In this document: positions 23,561 to 31,966 of the stretch, in pieces
Position numbering within the stretch: the first letter of the stretch is position 1
Layout of the letters: each line of letters begins with the position of its first letter
Assembly (NCBI GenBank): GCA_003240735.1
Contig: QFNE01000016.1
Coordinates: forward strand, 1 to 62,866
Direction of reading: 5' to 3'
Source of the DNA: Paracoccus denitrificans
GTDB lineage: Bacteria > Pseudomonadota > Alphaproteobacteria > Rhodobacterales > Rhodobacteraceae
Length of the DNA stretch: 62,866 bases
The notes under the pieces: generated by a model
The model's input: only the letters and a program-made list of their open reading frames with translations
What the model was told of the DNA's origin: nothing
The model's database searches: none
Position numbers and translations under genes: made by a program

Positions 23561-23982
23561 TCACGCTGACGGCCCAGCAGAAAAAGCTCTTGACCATGAT
23601 CGAAGAGTGGATAGGTCGGTATGGGACGGCTCCGACATACCAGCAGATGGCTGACGCACTCGGACTGGCGTCGAAGTCGGGCGTGCACCGCCTCCTCATA
23701 GGCCTCGAAGAACGTGGTGCCATCGCACGCCTGCCGTATCGCCACGGTTCAGTCAAAGTTGTGTTATGTCGAGGGCAAGCGCAGACTGATGCGATGACCA
23801 AAGCGCTGGTGTCCAGCCAGACCTATCTGCTGCGCCATCGCAAAGCGATGATGAAGCAATTCTGCGGATACGCCGACTACGATCGGTCAGTGCTTTCGGG
23901 AACTGAGGCTCGCCTCGTTCAGACGGTCGATCAAATCATTGACCAGATTGCTGCGGCCCTGACGGTAGGATGCGGGCAATGA
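23557..23982 (+). CDS. LexA-type winged-helix protein without peptidase domain
   Basis: The first ~65 of 141 residues match the LexA DNA-binding domain: LTAQQKKLLTMIEEWIGRYGTAPTYQQMADALGLASKSGVHRLLIGLEERGAIARLP. The remainder is helical and lacks the S24 Ser/Lys protease, so it cannot self-cleave like LexA. It starts in the preceding stop (ATGA) and overlaps GemA. A regulatory role, perhaps interfering with the SOS-type switch or binding host LexA boxes, is speculative. Confidence 0.78.
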   Translation: MITLTAQQKKLLTMIEEWIGRYGTAPTYQQMADALGLASKSGVHRLLIGLEERGAIARLPYRHGSVKVVLCRGQAQTDAMTKALVSSQTYLLRHRKAMMKQFCGYADYDRSVLSGTEARLVQTVDQIIDQIAAALTVGCGQ

Positions 23983-24407
23983 ACCATATCGCCATCATCA
24001 ACATCGCCAAAGCCGAGCTGGGGCTGAGCGAAGACGATTACAGAGCTTTGCTTGTGCGCGTAACGGGGAAGGCCTCTTTGCGCACGATGTCGGAGCGTCA
24101 AAAAATCAGCGTAATCGAAGAGTTCAAACGCTGTGGGTTCAAGATCAAGGTGAAAGGCAGAGCTCTGCCTCAGGCACACAAGCCGTATATTCGCCTGATC
24201 CACGCGCTTTGGAAATCCTGTCACCAAGCCGGTGCTGTCGAGAACGGGTCGCGCGAGGCCCTGCGCGCGTTCTGTAAACGTTTTGTCGCTCATGACGATG
24301 GAAGCGTCGCGGTCGATCCAGACTTTCTGAGCCATGCCCAGGCGACCCCGATCATCACGGCGCTGAAAGGCATGGAAGCGCGAGCAAAGGAGGCCAAACG
24401 GGGGTGA
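23979..24407 (+). CDS. gemA: GemA-like regulatory protein (Mu gp16 family)
   Basis: This 142-residue protein matches the GemA/DUF1018 family of Mu-like phages: IAIINIAKAELGLSEDDYRALLVRVTGKASLRTMSERQKISVIEEFKRCGFK at residues 4-55, then YIRLIHALWKSC and ALRAFCKRF. GemA of Mu alters host gene expression and DNA supercoiling. Here it sits directly before the Mor-like activator, as in Mu. The start is ATG 23979 in the stop of the previous gene, and the end overlaps a GTG start. Confidence 0.9.
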   Translation: MNHIAIINIAKAELGLSEDDYRALLVRVTGKASLRTMSERQKISVIEEFKRCGFKIKVKGRALPQAHKPYIRLIHALWKSCHQAGAVENGSREALRAFCKRFVAHDDGSVAVDPDFLSHAQATPIITALKGMEARAKEAKRG

Positions 24408-24793
24408 CCAATCGTCTGCCCACCAAAATAGACGAGCTCCCCACCTCGCTGGTCGACGTGGGGGAGACGCTGGGGCTGAACGTCGCTCAGCTGCTAATTC
24501 AGAATTTCGGCGGCCTCGAAGTGAAATTCCCTGTCAAACCTCGCCCAGATCACGCGGTCATCAAAGCTCTTGGTGAAGTCGATGGCTATGCGCTATGTGA
24601 GTTCTTGGGCGGACAGCAAATATATGTTCCCCATGCTCGTGCGCCCCGCACCCGACTGGCGGATGTTCGCGCTCTGCAGACACAAGGGCTGGACAACGCT
24701 GAGATCGCGCGCAGGCTAGGAATATCGCAGAGATGGGTGCGCGCGCTGATCAACCAGCGCCCAGACGACACCCAGCTCTCCCTCTTTGACTGA
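24404..24793 (+). CDS. Mor-like middle/late transcription activator
   Basis: This 129-residue protein matches the Mor/C activator family. It has an amino-terminal dimerisation part (LPTSLVDVGETLGLNVAQLLIQNFGGLEVKFP), the beta segment ALCEFLGGQQIYVPHARAPRT, and a carboxy-terminal helix-turn-helix (LDNAEIARRLGISQRWVRALI). Mor binds with sigma-70 RNA polymerase to switch on the next phage gene block. The start is GTG 24404, overlapping gemA. It is the last gene before the lysis and packaging block, separated from it by a palindromic hairpin. Confidence 0.85.
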   Translation: MTNRLPTKIDELPTSLVDVGETLGLNVAQLLIQNFGGLEVKFPVKPRPDHAVIKALGEVDGYALCEFLGGQQIYVPHARAPRTRLADVRALQTQGLDNAEIARRLGISQRWVRALINQRPDDTQLSLFD

Positions 24794-24810
24794 CCGGAAC
24801 TGAGTTCCGG
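24794..24810. repeat. 17-bp palindrome/hairpin before lysis genes
   Basis: CCGGAACTGAGTTCCGG is a near-perfect palindrome right after the Mor-like gene. An almost identical 17-mer, differing at one base, occurs at 32176-32192, and its half-site GAGTTCCG also appears in the left-end cluster. No T run follows here, so it may be a binding site as well as a weak terminator. Confidence 0.6.
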
Positions 24811-24869
24811 CCGCACGGCGCGCGATGATCGGGCACATCACGATCGAACCCATCGATCAAGGATCGCCC

Positions 24870-25886
24870 GTGAATTTCCAGTTCAAAAAACCCGCACGTC
24901 CCGTCAGCCGTGTTTTCCTGCATTGCTCAGCGTCTGACAAAGCCGATCACGACAGCGCTGCCGTCATTGAAGGGTGGCATAAAGAGCGTGGTTGGGCTGG
25001 GATCGGCTATCACTACTTCATTCGCAAGGACGGCACGGTGGAACGTGGCCGGGACCTCGAGAAGATCCCTGCAGCTCAAGAAGGGCACAACACAGGCACG
25101 ATCGCGATCTGCTTGCACGGGCTGAGCAAAGAGAAGTTCACAGAAGCCCAATTCGCCGCGCTGCGTGCACTGTGCGGCCAGATCAACCGGGCGTATGCAG
25201 GGCGGGTCACGTTCCACGGTCACTGCGAAGTCGCACGGAAGAGCTGCCCTGTCTTCGATTACCGTCAGGTTCTGCGCCTCAACGACAAGGGGGCGATGCA
25301 AGTAACGTCGGAAGACCAGAGCGCTGTGACGATTGCGATGGCGCCTTCAAATCCGAATGCGACCGCGACCAAATCACAGATGGCTGTCTTGCAGAATGGG
25401 TCGAAAGGCAACCTTGTCCTTGATCTTCAAAAAGCACTGACCCGTCTGAAGTACTTCACCGGCGCGCTGGATGGGGACTTCGGTCCGCTAACTCGGGCGG
25501 CGGTGCTCGCGTTCCAAGCGGACAACCACCTTGAAACGGACGGTCGCGTCGGCCCGATCACCCGGGATACGTTGGCATCGGCCGCGCCGCGCCCCGTCGC
25601 TCCGATGCGTGCGTTTGCTTCCTTCTCTGACCTTGTCACCACGGGCAGCCAAATCGCCCGTGCATCCCGTAACAACTTTGCTGTCGGCGCCGTGCTTGGC
25701 GGAGGCGGATTGGCAACCGTCATCGACGCTGTGAATGATCAAGCCGACGTGGTGCGCGGGCTGTTCGAGCAGCACGGACTGACGGCGGGGCTGGTGATCT
25801 TGGCAGCGGGCGCGTTCGTTGCGTGGCAATCGTGGCGCGCAGGTCAGGCGCGTCTTGCGGACTATCGCAGTGGAAAAACGGCCTGA
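24870..25886 (+). CDS. Endolysin: N-acetylmuramoyl-L-alanine amidase with PG-binding domain and C-terminal membrane helices
   Basis: This 338-residue lysis enzyme cleaves the amide bond of peptidoglycan. An Amidase_2 domain spans about residues 10-145, with zinc ligand H18 in VFLHCSAS, the GIGYHYFIRKDGTVERGR motif, and HGHCEVARKSCPVFD near 121-138. A PG_binding_1 domain follows (residues 185-243, LVLDLQKALTRLKYFTGALDG). The carboxy end has two hydrophobic segments, including GLVILAAGAFVAWQSW, unusual for a soluble endolysin. The GTG at 24870 is chosen for its AAGGA site; an ATG at 24825 has none. Confidence 0.88.
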   Translation: MNFQFKKPARPVSRVFLHCSASDKADHDSAAVIEGWHKERGWAGIGYHYFIRKDGTVERGRDLEKIPAAQEGHNTGTIAICLHGLSKEKFTEAQFAALRALCGQINRAYAGRVTFHGHCEVARKSCPVFDYRQVLRLNDKGAMQVTSEDQSAVTIAMAPSNPNATATKSQMAVLQNGSKGNLVLDLQKALTRLKYFTGALDGDFGPLTRAAVLAFQADNHLETDGRVGPITRDTLASAAPRPVAPMRAFASFSDLVTTGSQIARASRNNFAVGAVLGGGGLATVIDAVNDQADVVRGLFEQHGLTAGLVILAAGAFVAWQSWRAGQARLADYRSGKTA

Positions 25887-25914
25887 AGGCCTAATTCGTA
25901 GAACGGGAACGATC

Positions 25915-26151
25915 GTGACCGACACCCACCAAGACCAACTTCTCCAGGTGCATCGGCGGCTGGACGTCCATGACAGCCGTATCGTGAAGCTTGAAACGCA
26001 AGCCGCGGTGGCGGCCGAGCGCGCCGAAAACATCCGTCAATCGCTTCAGAAGATCGAGGCGAACATCGGATGGCTTATCAAACTCGTCGTCGGCGGAATT
26101 GTCACTGGTGTGGTCGCGTTCCTGCTCAGCGGTGGCTTTCATGTCGGTTGA
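25915..26151 (+). CDS. XhlA-like holin/hemolysin-type protein
   Basis: This 78-residue protein has an amino-terminal coiled coil (QLLQVHRRLDVHDSRIVKLETQAAVAAERAENIRQSLQKIE) and a carboxy-terminal membrane helix (WLIKLVVGGIVTGVVAFLLSG), the layout of XhlA-like lysis proteins. It directly follows the endolysin. The start is inferred as GTG 25915 after a purine-rich GGGAA stretch; longer in-frame starts overlap the endolysin gene. It overlaps the next gene by 11 bases. Confidence 0.75.
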   Translation: MTDTHQDQLLQVHRRLDVHDSRIVKLETQAAVAAERAENIRQSLQKIEANIGWLIKLVVGGIVTGVVAFLLSGGFHVG

Positions 26152-26644
26152 CCGCGCGGACATCCGACGCAAGGCGCGCTCTGATTATGTCCATCGCCGG
26201 ATGATGCAGTCGACGATCGCAGCAGCCTATGGGTTGAGCGAGGCAACTATCGGCCGCTGGAAAAAGTCGGCCAAAGAGTCGGGAGACGACTGGGACAAGG
26301 CACGCACGGCGCATGTTATTGCCGGGGAAGGAGTCGAAGTTGTTGTCTCGACCGTGGTCGAGGACTTCATGATCCAGGCTCAGGCAATCCTCGACGAGAT
26401 CAAAGCTGGCAGTCACACCACCGCTGAAAAGGTGGGGATGTTGGTGTCGCTGTCGGATGCGATGACCAAAATGGCAGCCAGCGCAAAGCGATTTGCACCA
26501 AAGGTCAGCGAACTGGGCGTGGCGCAGGACGTGATGGCAAAGCTTCTGGACTTTGTGCGGGACGAATTTCCCCACCACTCCGCCGCAATCCTCGAGATCA
26601 TCGAGCCGTTCGGCGAACGTTTGGCTGAGATATACGCATCATGA
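26141..26644 (+). CDS. DUF1804 family protein, probable small terminase
   Basis: This 167-residue protein matches DUF1804 (Mu gp27-like). It starts with an HTH-type segment: RADIRRKARSDYVHRRMMQSTIAAAYGLSEATIGRWKKSAKESGDDWDKAR. A helical region follows with EKVGMLVSLSDAMTKMAASAKRF. Its place immediately before the large terminase, with an ATGA overlap, supports a small-terminase role in DNA packaging. The start is ATG 26141, inside the XhlA-like gene. Confidence 0.82.
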   Translation: MSVDRADIRRKARSDYVHRRMMQSTIAAAYGLSEATIGRWKKSAKESGDDWDKARTAHVIAGEGVEVVVSTVVEDFMIQAQAILDEIKAGSHTTAEKVGMLVSLSDAMTKMAASAKRFAPKVSELGVAQDVMAKLLDFVRDEFPHHSAAILEIIEPFGERLAEIYAS

Positions 26645-28302
26645 TCCGGCGGCCCAAGCTGGCGCCTGCCCTAACTCGCAAGGATTTTCGCGATAAGATC
26701 GCGGAAATGGCCTCGGAGCTGGCCCGCCATATCGATATGAATGTCGAGGCGTTCTCGGCCGATCCGGCCGCGAAGCGCGCGCGGCTGGCAAGGGTGCGCG
26801 AGATCGACGGGTTCCAGTTCTTCATGGAGACCTATCTTCCGCATTACGTAAAGGGCGAGCACAGCCTGTTTCACCAGCATATCTTTGCCCGCGTCCCTGG
26901 GATATTGGCATCCGAACAGGGCGTCAGGGATCTTTTCATTGCGCCGCGCGGCGCGTCCAAATCGACGCATCTGTCGCTTGGTTTCGCGCTTTACTGCGTG
27001 ATGCTGGGTCTCAAACGCTACATCATCGAAGTTTGCGACGTCTATGAGCAGGCAGCATTGCTGATTGAGGCGATCAAGGCCGAACTGGTTACCAATATCC
27101 GCTTGCAGAACGACTTCCCCGAAGCCTGCGGTGCCGGACGTGTCTGGCGAGAGGGCGAGATCATCACCCGCAACAACATCCGGGTTGAGGGCTTAGGTGC
27201 CGGTAAGAAAATCCGGGGCCGGCGCCACGGTCCGGCGCGGCCCGATCTTCTGTTTCTCGACGATATCGAGAATGACGAGGCGGTGCGCTCGCCAGACCAG
27301 CGCAAGAAACTGTGGGACTGGATCTATCGGGCCGCGCTGAAGGTCGGACCGCCGGATGGCAGCATGGACGTTATCTGGGTCGGCACCGTGCTGCATTTCG
27401 ACGCGGTGATCGTCCGTGCCTCCAAAGCGCCGGCGTGGAATGTCACGAAATTCCAAGCGGTCATCCAGTTCCCGGACCGCATGGATCTGTGGGATCAGTT
27501 TGAGGAGGCCTATCAGAATGACGGCGAAGCCGCGGCGCGGGACTTCTACGCCGCTCACAAGGGGCGGATGGACGAGGGCGCGGTCCTCAACTGGCCATCG
27601 GTGCAGCCGCTGGTATCTCTGATGCTGGAGCGCGCCGCCGACGGCGCGGCGTTCCAGACGGAATACCAGAACACGCCGATCAGCGAGGGTAACCCGTTCG
27701 GCGAACTGACCTATTGGGTGCAGCCGAAGAGGGAATGGGTGTACTTCGGTGCCATCGACCCTTCGCTTGGCAAGAGAGGTAAAGGTCGCGACCCGTCAGC
27801 TATCCTGATCGGGGGCTTTGACCGGCAGACCGGGATCATGGACCTCGTCGAAGCGTCGATCCGCAAACGCCTGCCGGACCTGATCATTGCCGACACCATT
27901 GCCCTGCAGCGAGAATACAGGGCGCTGCTGTGGTTCGTCGAGACGGTCCAGTTCCAGGAGTTTCTTCGGACATCGTTGATGACCGAGGCGGCGCGCCAGG
28001 GCATCGGTCTTTCCGCGATCCCGATCATACCGAATGCCGACAAGAACCTGCGGATCGAACGGTTACAGCCGCCGGTGGCTGCAGGGCTGATCCGTTTCAA
28101 TTCCGGTCATACGACTTTGCTTGAGCAGCTGCAGCAATGGCCGAATGCTGATCATGATGACGGTCCCGACTGTCTCGATATGCTCTGGCAGAACACGCTG
28201 ATCTATGCCGGCGGGCGACATGGTAGCGGCGACATCCGCGCTGCCACTGCCTCGTCCGGCGGTGGCCGACTGGGCAGCTACCGCATGAGAAGTCAGCGAT
28301 GA
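26641..28302 (+). CDS. Phage terminase large subunit (Mu gp28-like)
   Basis: This 553-residue motor protein packages phage DNA into heads. The ATPase part has a variant Walker A APRGASKST (residues 101-109) and Walker B LLFLDDIE (203-210). The RNase H-like nuclease part begins at YFGAIDPSLGKRGKGRDPSA, with the catalytic aspartate in AIDPS, and continues to DDGPDCLDMLW near the end. Mu-like terminases cut heterogeneously into host DNA, a headful mechanism. The ATG overlaps the previous stop. A 22-bp gap separates it from the portal gene. Confidence 0.93.
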   Translation: MIRRPKLAPALTRKDFRDKIAEMASELARHIDMNVEAFSADPAAKRARLARVREIDGFQFFMETYLPHYVKGEHSLFHQHIFARVPGILASEQGVRDLFIAPRGASKSTHLSLGFALYCVMLGLKRYIIEVCDVYEQAALLIEAIKAELVTNIRLQNDFPEACGAGRVWREGEIITRNNIRVEGLGAGKKIRGRRHGPARPDLLFLDDIENDEAVRSPDQRKKLWDWIYRAALKVGPPDGSMDVIWVGTVLHFDAVIVRASKAPAWNVTKFQAVIQFPDRMDLWDQFEEAYQNDGEAAARDFYAAHKGRMDEGAVLNWPSVQPLVSLMLERAADGAAFQTEYQNTPISEGNPFGELTYWVQPKREWVYFGAIDPSLGKRGKGRDPSAILIGGFDRQTGIMDLVEASIRKRLPDLIIADTIALQREYRALLWFVETVQFQEFLRTSLMTEAARQGIGLSAIPIIPNADKNLRIERLQPPVAAGLIRFNSGHTTLLEQLQQWPNADHDDGPDCLDMLWQNTLIYAGGRHGSGDIRAATASSGGGRLGSYRMRSQR

Positions 28303-28324
28303 TACACGATATAAGAGGTGGCAA

Positions 28325-29722
28325 ATGAGCCGGCGCAAACACCGTAAACCTGCCGTATCGGGCGGGGCAGTCGCTTTCCTCGCACCACCGGATGCCCGAA
28401 AAAACTTGACAGGTCAGTCCCGGACACTGATCGCCGACGCGCGCAACGACATCACCATCCCGTTTTTCTCGGGCACTCTGCAGCATGTCGATGACACGCT
28501 GATTCAGCAGGGCGGCGGCAAAGGGCTGGCGATCTACGACGAGATCGAACGGGACACCCATGCCTTTGCCATGCTGCAGAAACGAAAGAAATCATTGGTG
28601 TCGCGTGCGTGGGAGGTCCAGCCGGGTGGCGACCTCCGGATTGACAAGGACGCGGCCGAGCTCGTCCGCCAGTGTCTCTCGGCACTTCCTTTCGATCGCA
28701 TCTGCGAAGACCTGCTCGATGCCACGCTGAAGGGGTTCAGCGTCAGCGAGATCGTCTGGGCGCGCGACGATCTGCGGATCCGGCCGATTGAGATTCGCGC
28801 CCACGATCAGCGGCGCTTTGCCTTCGACGACGACTGGCGGCCGCGGCTGCTGACCTGGGCGGCGATGCGCGACGGCATCGAGATGCCAGAGCGCAAGTTC
28901 GTGGTTCACCGGTTCGGGGTCAAAGGGAATAATCCCTATGGGCTGGGCCTTGGTTCCAGGCTGTTCTGGGCAGTACTGTTCAAACGCGAAGGTGTCAGCT
29001 TCTGGCTGCATTTCTTGGAGAAATTCGCTGGCCCGACTATTGTCGGCAAAACCCCCTACGGGATGCTCTCTGACGAACAGAACCAGCTGTTGCGGACACT
29101 GTCGGATGCCCGGACCGCCTCGGCGATCACTGTCCCGGTCGGCACCGATATCGGACTCCTGGAGGCAACGCGTTCGGGCAGTGTGTCTTATGAGCAGTGG
29201 CTAGCTTACTGGGATCGGCAGATCTCCATCTGCGTGACCGGCGAGACCCTTACCACGCAGGTCGGCGAGAGCGGCGGCAACCGCGCCTTGGGTGAAGTCC
29301 ATCAGGAAATGCTGGACATCCTGGTGGACAGCGACGGCGATCTGTTGACGGAAACCCTGCGCGAAACGCTGGTTCGCTGGATCATCGATTACAACCTGCC
29401 AGGCGCCGCTGTCCCAACAGTCTGGCGCCTGCGCGCCAAAAACGAGAGAGACGAGGCCGAAAACCGGACTGCCAAAGCAAGCGCAGCCCAAGCAACCGAC
29501 AAGGCGCTGCGCACGATCGTCAAAGCGGCTGGAGTTTTCGCGGATGATGCCGTTGCGCGCGAATACATCGTCAGCTTCGACATCACCGATGCGCTGTCGG
29601 ATCGGACCATCGACGCGCTGGTCGCCGCGCGACACGGCTTCGCACTCGACGACGTCGAAGAGTCGGTTGTACCAGATCCCGCCACCGCCTTTGCAGCCGC
29701 TCGGCTCAAAAAAAAAGCCTGA
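28325..29722 (+). CDS. Portal protein (DUF935, Mu gp29-like)
   Basis: This 465-residue protein is the DUF935 portal through which DNA enters the head. Family features include TLQHVDDTLIQQGGGKGLAIYDEIERDTHAFAMLQKRKKSLVSRAWEV, HRFGVKGNNPYGLGLGSRLFWAVLFKREG and ITVPVGTDIGLLEATRSGSVSYEQW. The open frame ends AAARLKKKA just after a run of nine A residues. Many DUF935 proteins continue for another ~80 residues, and a matching helical stretch exists here in the -1 frame. The portal may therefore be extended by frameshifting or be truncated by a one-base loss (see 29708-29716). Confidence 0.92.
   Translation: MSRRKHRKPAVSGGAVAFLAPPDARKNLTGQSRTLIADARNDITIPFFSGTLQHVDDTLIQQGGGKGLAIYDEIERDTHAFAMLQKRKKSLVSRAWEVQPGGDLRIDKDAAELVRQCLSALPFDRICEDLLDATLKGFSVSEIVWARDDLRIRPIEIRAHDQRRFAFDDDWRPRLLTWAAMRDGIEMPERKFVVHRFGVKGNNPYGLGLGSRLFWAVLFKREGVSFWLHFLEKFAGPTIVGKTPYGMLSDEQNQLLRTLSDARTASAITVPVGTDIGLLEATRSGSVSYEQWLAYWDRQISICVTGETLTTQVGESGGNRALGEVHQEMLDILVDSDGDLLTETLRETLVRWIIDYNLPGAAVPTVWRLRAKNERDEAENRTAKASAAQATDKALRTIVKAAGVFADDAVAREYIVSFDITDALSDRTIDALVAARHGFALDDVEESVVPDPATAFAAARLKKKA
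29708..29716 (+). other. Nine-A tract, candidate -1 frameshift site joining portal to MuF frame
   Basis: In the portal frame the codons read CTC AAA AAA AAA GCC TGA. A -1 slip on A-AAA-AAA would continue as AGC CTG ACG and stay open through 29946 into MuF. The extension (SGSYFSRRIEAIRTAINTAADF...) is protein-like and resembles the usual DUF935 carboxy end, yet has no ATG, GTG or TTG of its own. The alternatives are a real one-base deletion or a homopolymer sequencing error. Confidence 0.6.
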
Positions 29723-29946
29723 CGCACGCATCAGCACCGCGCCATGTCTGTTTTGCTGAACCAGGCGGCCCGGTCGAGCAACTGACAGAGGCGGCACTGT
29801 CGGCATCCGGCAGTTATTTTTCCCGACGGATCGAGGCGATCCGGACGGCGATCAACACGGCCGCGGATTTCGACGCTGCCGGCCGTGCGCTGCTGGAACT
29901 CGCCGCGCGCTGGACGCCGGATGCATTCGGCACGCTTCTGGGCGAT

Positions 29947-31302
29947 GTGCTCGAACTGGCGGAACTGGGGGGCCGGGAGGCGGTCTTCGCTGATTCGGAC
30001 AGTAGCGGAGCGCAATTCGGGGTGCGGTTCGCGGAATGGAATTTCGACCGTCGTCCGTTCCGCGAACAGATCGATTTCTTGCGCCAGAAGCGTTCGAAGC
30101 CCACCAAGGTCTGGACCGATGCAATGCAGGGCGTCCATGACCGTGCCTTCGTTGTTGCCGGCGTGACCGACATGGCGATGCTGGAGGAGTTCCACGCAGC
30201 CGTCGTAGAGGGTGCCCAGACCTACGACATTAGAGCGTTTGGGGCTGGGTTCGACCGCCTCGTTGCCAAGTACGGCTGGGACTACAAGGGCGGCCGAGAC
30301 TGGCGCATCCGTACCATCTTTGAGACGAACATCCGCACCAGCCACATGGCCGGACGTCTACGCCAGATGCGCGACCCGGACATGGTCAAGAGGATGCCCT
30401 ATTGGCAGTATGTACATGCGGAAACGCGGGTGCCGCTGGCACCACGCCCGCTTCATGTCGCCTGGGACGGGCTTGTGCTGCGATGGGACGATCCGTGGTG
30501 GAACGTGTATTTCCCGCCAAACGATTGGAGATGTTCCTGCGGTGTCCGCGCGCTGTCGGAAGGCCAGCTCAAGCGACTGGGCAAAACCGGGCCGGATACA
30601 GCTCCGGTGATCGTCAGCAAGCCCTATACCCACTCGGCCAGCGGCGTGACTGTCCAGCAGCCCGAGGGGACTGGTTATGGCTGGGATTACATGCCCGGTG
30701 ATTTGTGGGAACGCGGACTAGTTCCGTCAGCGCTGATCGACGAGGGCGGCGGTTTGATCCATGAGGGCCGTCATAAGGTCATCATCGATACGCCATCGCC
30801 ACTGGCCGACCTGCTGGCCCAGGCTCGGCCATTCGCTGCCGGTCCGATGGAAGAGGGCCTGCAACCCGAGGATTATGTCCGGGCCTTTCTTCAGCCGTTC
30901 GGCGCCGACATCGGACAGGCCGTTCTGTGGGAGGATGCGACAGGTATGAGGCTGCCGATCTCCGACGCGTTCTTCCGCGACCGTGCTGGTCAATGGAAGG
31001 TCACAAAGCGTGGCCGCGCGATCTATACACCGCTGATGGCTGAGACGCTGATGGACCCGGACGAAATCTGGCTTGGGGTCGCGGCGAAGCAGGATCCAGT
31101 ACGCGACGACCTTGAAGAGCTTTTGATCGACCGGCGGTATATTCGTATCGATCCCGAAATGGGCGTCATGGCTGTAATAGAGATCGGTCGAAGGTGGTGG
31201 GAACCTACCACCACCTATCTTTCACAAGATCGCAAGGGCATCCCCAATGCAAAGGGGATACAAGCTCGGCGGGGTGGCAAACTGCTCTGGAAACGAAAAT
31301 GA
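29947..31302 (+). CDS. MuF head morphogenesis protein with C-terminal nuclease-toxin-like domain
   Basis: This is the minor head protein of the Mu gpF/SPP1 gp7 family. The MuF core runs REQIDFLRQKRSKPTKVWTDAMQGVHDRAFVVAGV to GGRDWRIRTIFETNIRTSHMAGRLRQM, with the cysteine pair in NDWRCSCGV. From about residue 275 a separate module appears (SDAFFRDRAGQWKVTKRGRAIYTPLMAETLMDPDEIW, then RRYIRI and KGIQARRGGKLLW). It resembles the PBECR2-type phage nuclease domains attached to MuF proteins. The GTG at 29947 is the only standard start in the upstream open frame, and it has a poor ribosome site. Real synthesis may be as a portal-MuF frameshift product. Confidence 0.8.
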   Translation: MLELAELGGREAVFADSDSSGAQFGVRFAEWNFDRRPFREQIDFLRQKRSKPTKVWTDAMQGVHDRAFVVAGVTDMAMLEEFHAAVVEGAQTYDIRAFGAGFDRLVAKYGWDYKGGRDWRIRTIFETNIRTSHMAGRLRQMRDPDMVKRMPYWQYVHAETRVPLAPRPLHVAWDGLVLRWDDPWWNVYFPPNDWRCSCGVRALSEGQLKRLGKTGPDTAPVIVSKPYTHSASGVTVQQPEGTGYGWDYMPGDLWERGLVPSALIDEGGGLIHEGRHKVIIDTPSPLADLLAQARPFAAGPMEEGLQPEDYVRAFLQPFGADIGQAVLWEDATGMRLPISDAFFRDRAGQWKVTKRGRAIYTPLMAETLMDPDEIWLGVAAKQDPVRDDLEELLIDRRYIRIDPEMGVMAVIEIGRRWWEPTTTYLSQDRKGIPNAKGIQARRGGKLLWKRK

Positions 31303-31402
31303 CGGCCGGGGTGATCCGACCGCCGCGAGAAGAGCTATCTGGACACATCACCTGTCTGGCTCATCCACCCATTTTACGTAGCGCCGCCTAGGAGAGATTT
31401 CA

Positions 31403-31966
31403 ATGTCCACAATCAATTTCACAGCGGAGCTTCATGCGGAAAATGCGCGTGAGAGTTTGCGTCGTCTGCTGGATCGCCTCGATCGCCGCCAGCCCTTTTT
31501 CGCCGAGGTCGGGCAGAAGCTGGCCGATTCGACCCGCGCGCGGTTTCGTAGTCAGACTGCGCCAGACGGCACGCCCTGGACGCCCTTAAGGCCAGCCACG
31601 ATCAAGGCCCGGCTGCGCAGCGGCCGTGCCGCCATCTCGATCCTGCGCGAAACGGGCGCTTTGGTAGGGTCGATCAGCCACGCAGCGACAAACGACGATG
31701 TCCAGATCGGCTCGACCTCGGAGTACGCTGCAATCCACCAACTGGGTGGTAACATCGACATGCCGGCGCGCCGACAGACGCTGTATTTCCAAAAGTTGAA
31801 AAAAGGCGCTGGTCGACGCTTCGCCAAAAAGCACAAGGCGACGTCCACCCAAGACGTCGATCGCAAGGCCCATAGCATCACCATTCCGGCTCGGCCATTT
31901 CTCGGGATCTCGAAACAAGACCAGCAGGATATTTTTGAAGCAGCCGAAGGCTGGTTAGACCCATGA
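31403..31966 (+). CDS. Virion morphogenesis protein (Mu gpG-like)
   Basis: This 187-residue protein matches the phage virion morphogenesis family (Mu gpG, Phage_tail_S): a helical amino end ending FFAEVGQKLADSTRARFRSQTAPDGTPWTPLRPATI, then RETGALVGSISHAATNDDVQIGSTSEYAAIHQLGG, and IPARPFLGISKQDQQDIFE. Proteins of this type act in head completion or tail joining. AGGAGAG precedes the ATG. About 100 bp without a convincing gene separate it from MuF. Confidence 0.87.
   Translation: MSTINFTAELHAENARESLRRLLDRLDRRQPFFAEVGQKLADSTRARFRSQTAPDGTPWTPLRPATIKARLRSGRAAISILRETGALVGSISHAATNDDVQIGSTSEYAAIHQLGGNIDMPARRQTLYFQKLKKGAGRRFAKKHKATSTQDVDRKAHSITIPARPFLGISKQDQQDIFEAAEGWLDP

Noticed and set aside
31299..31391. 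A 30-codon frame starting in the MuF stop (ATGA), possible immunity gene for the MuF toxin-like domain.
   Set aside because: Too short and without recognisable structure; the ATGA overlap alone is not enough evidence.
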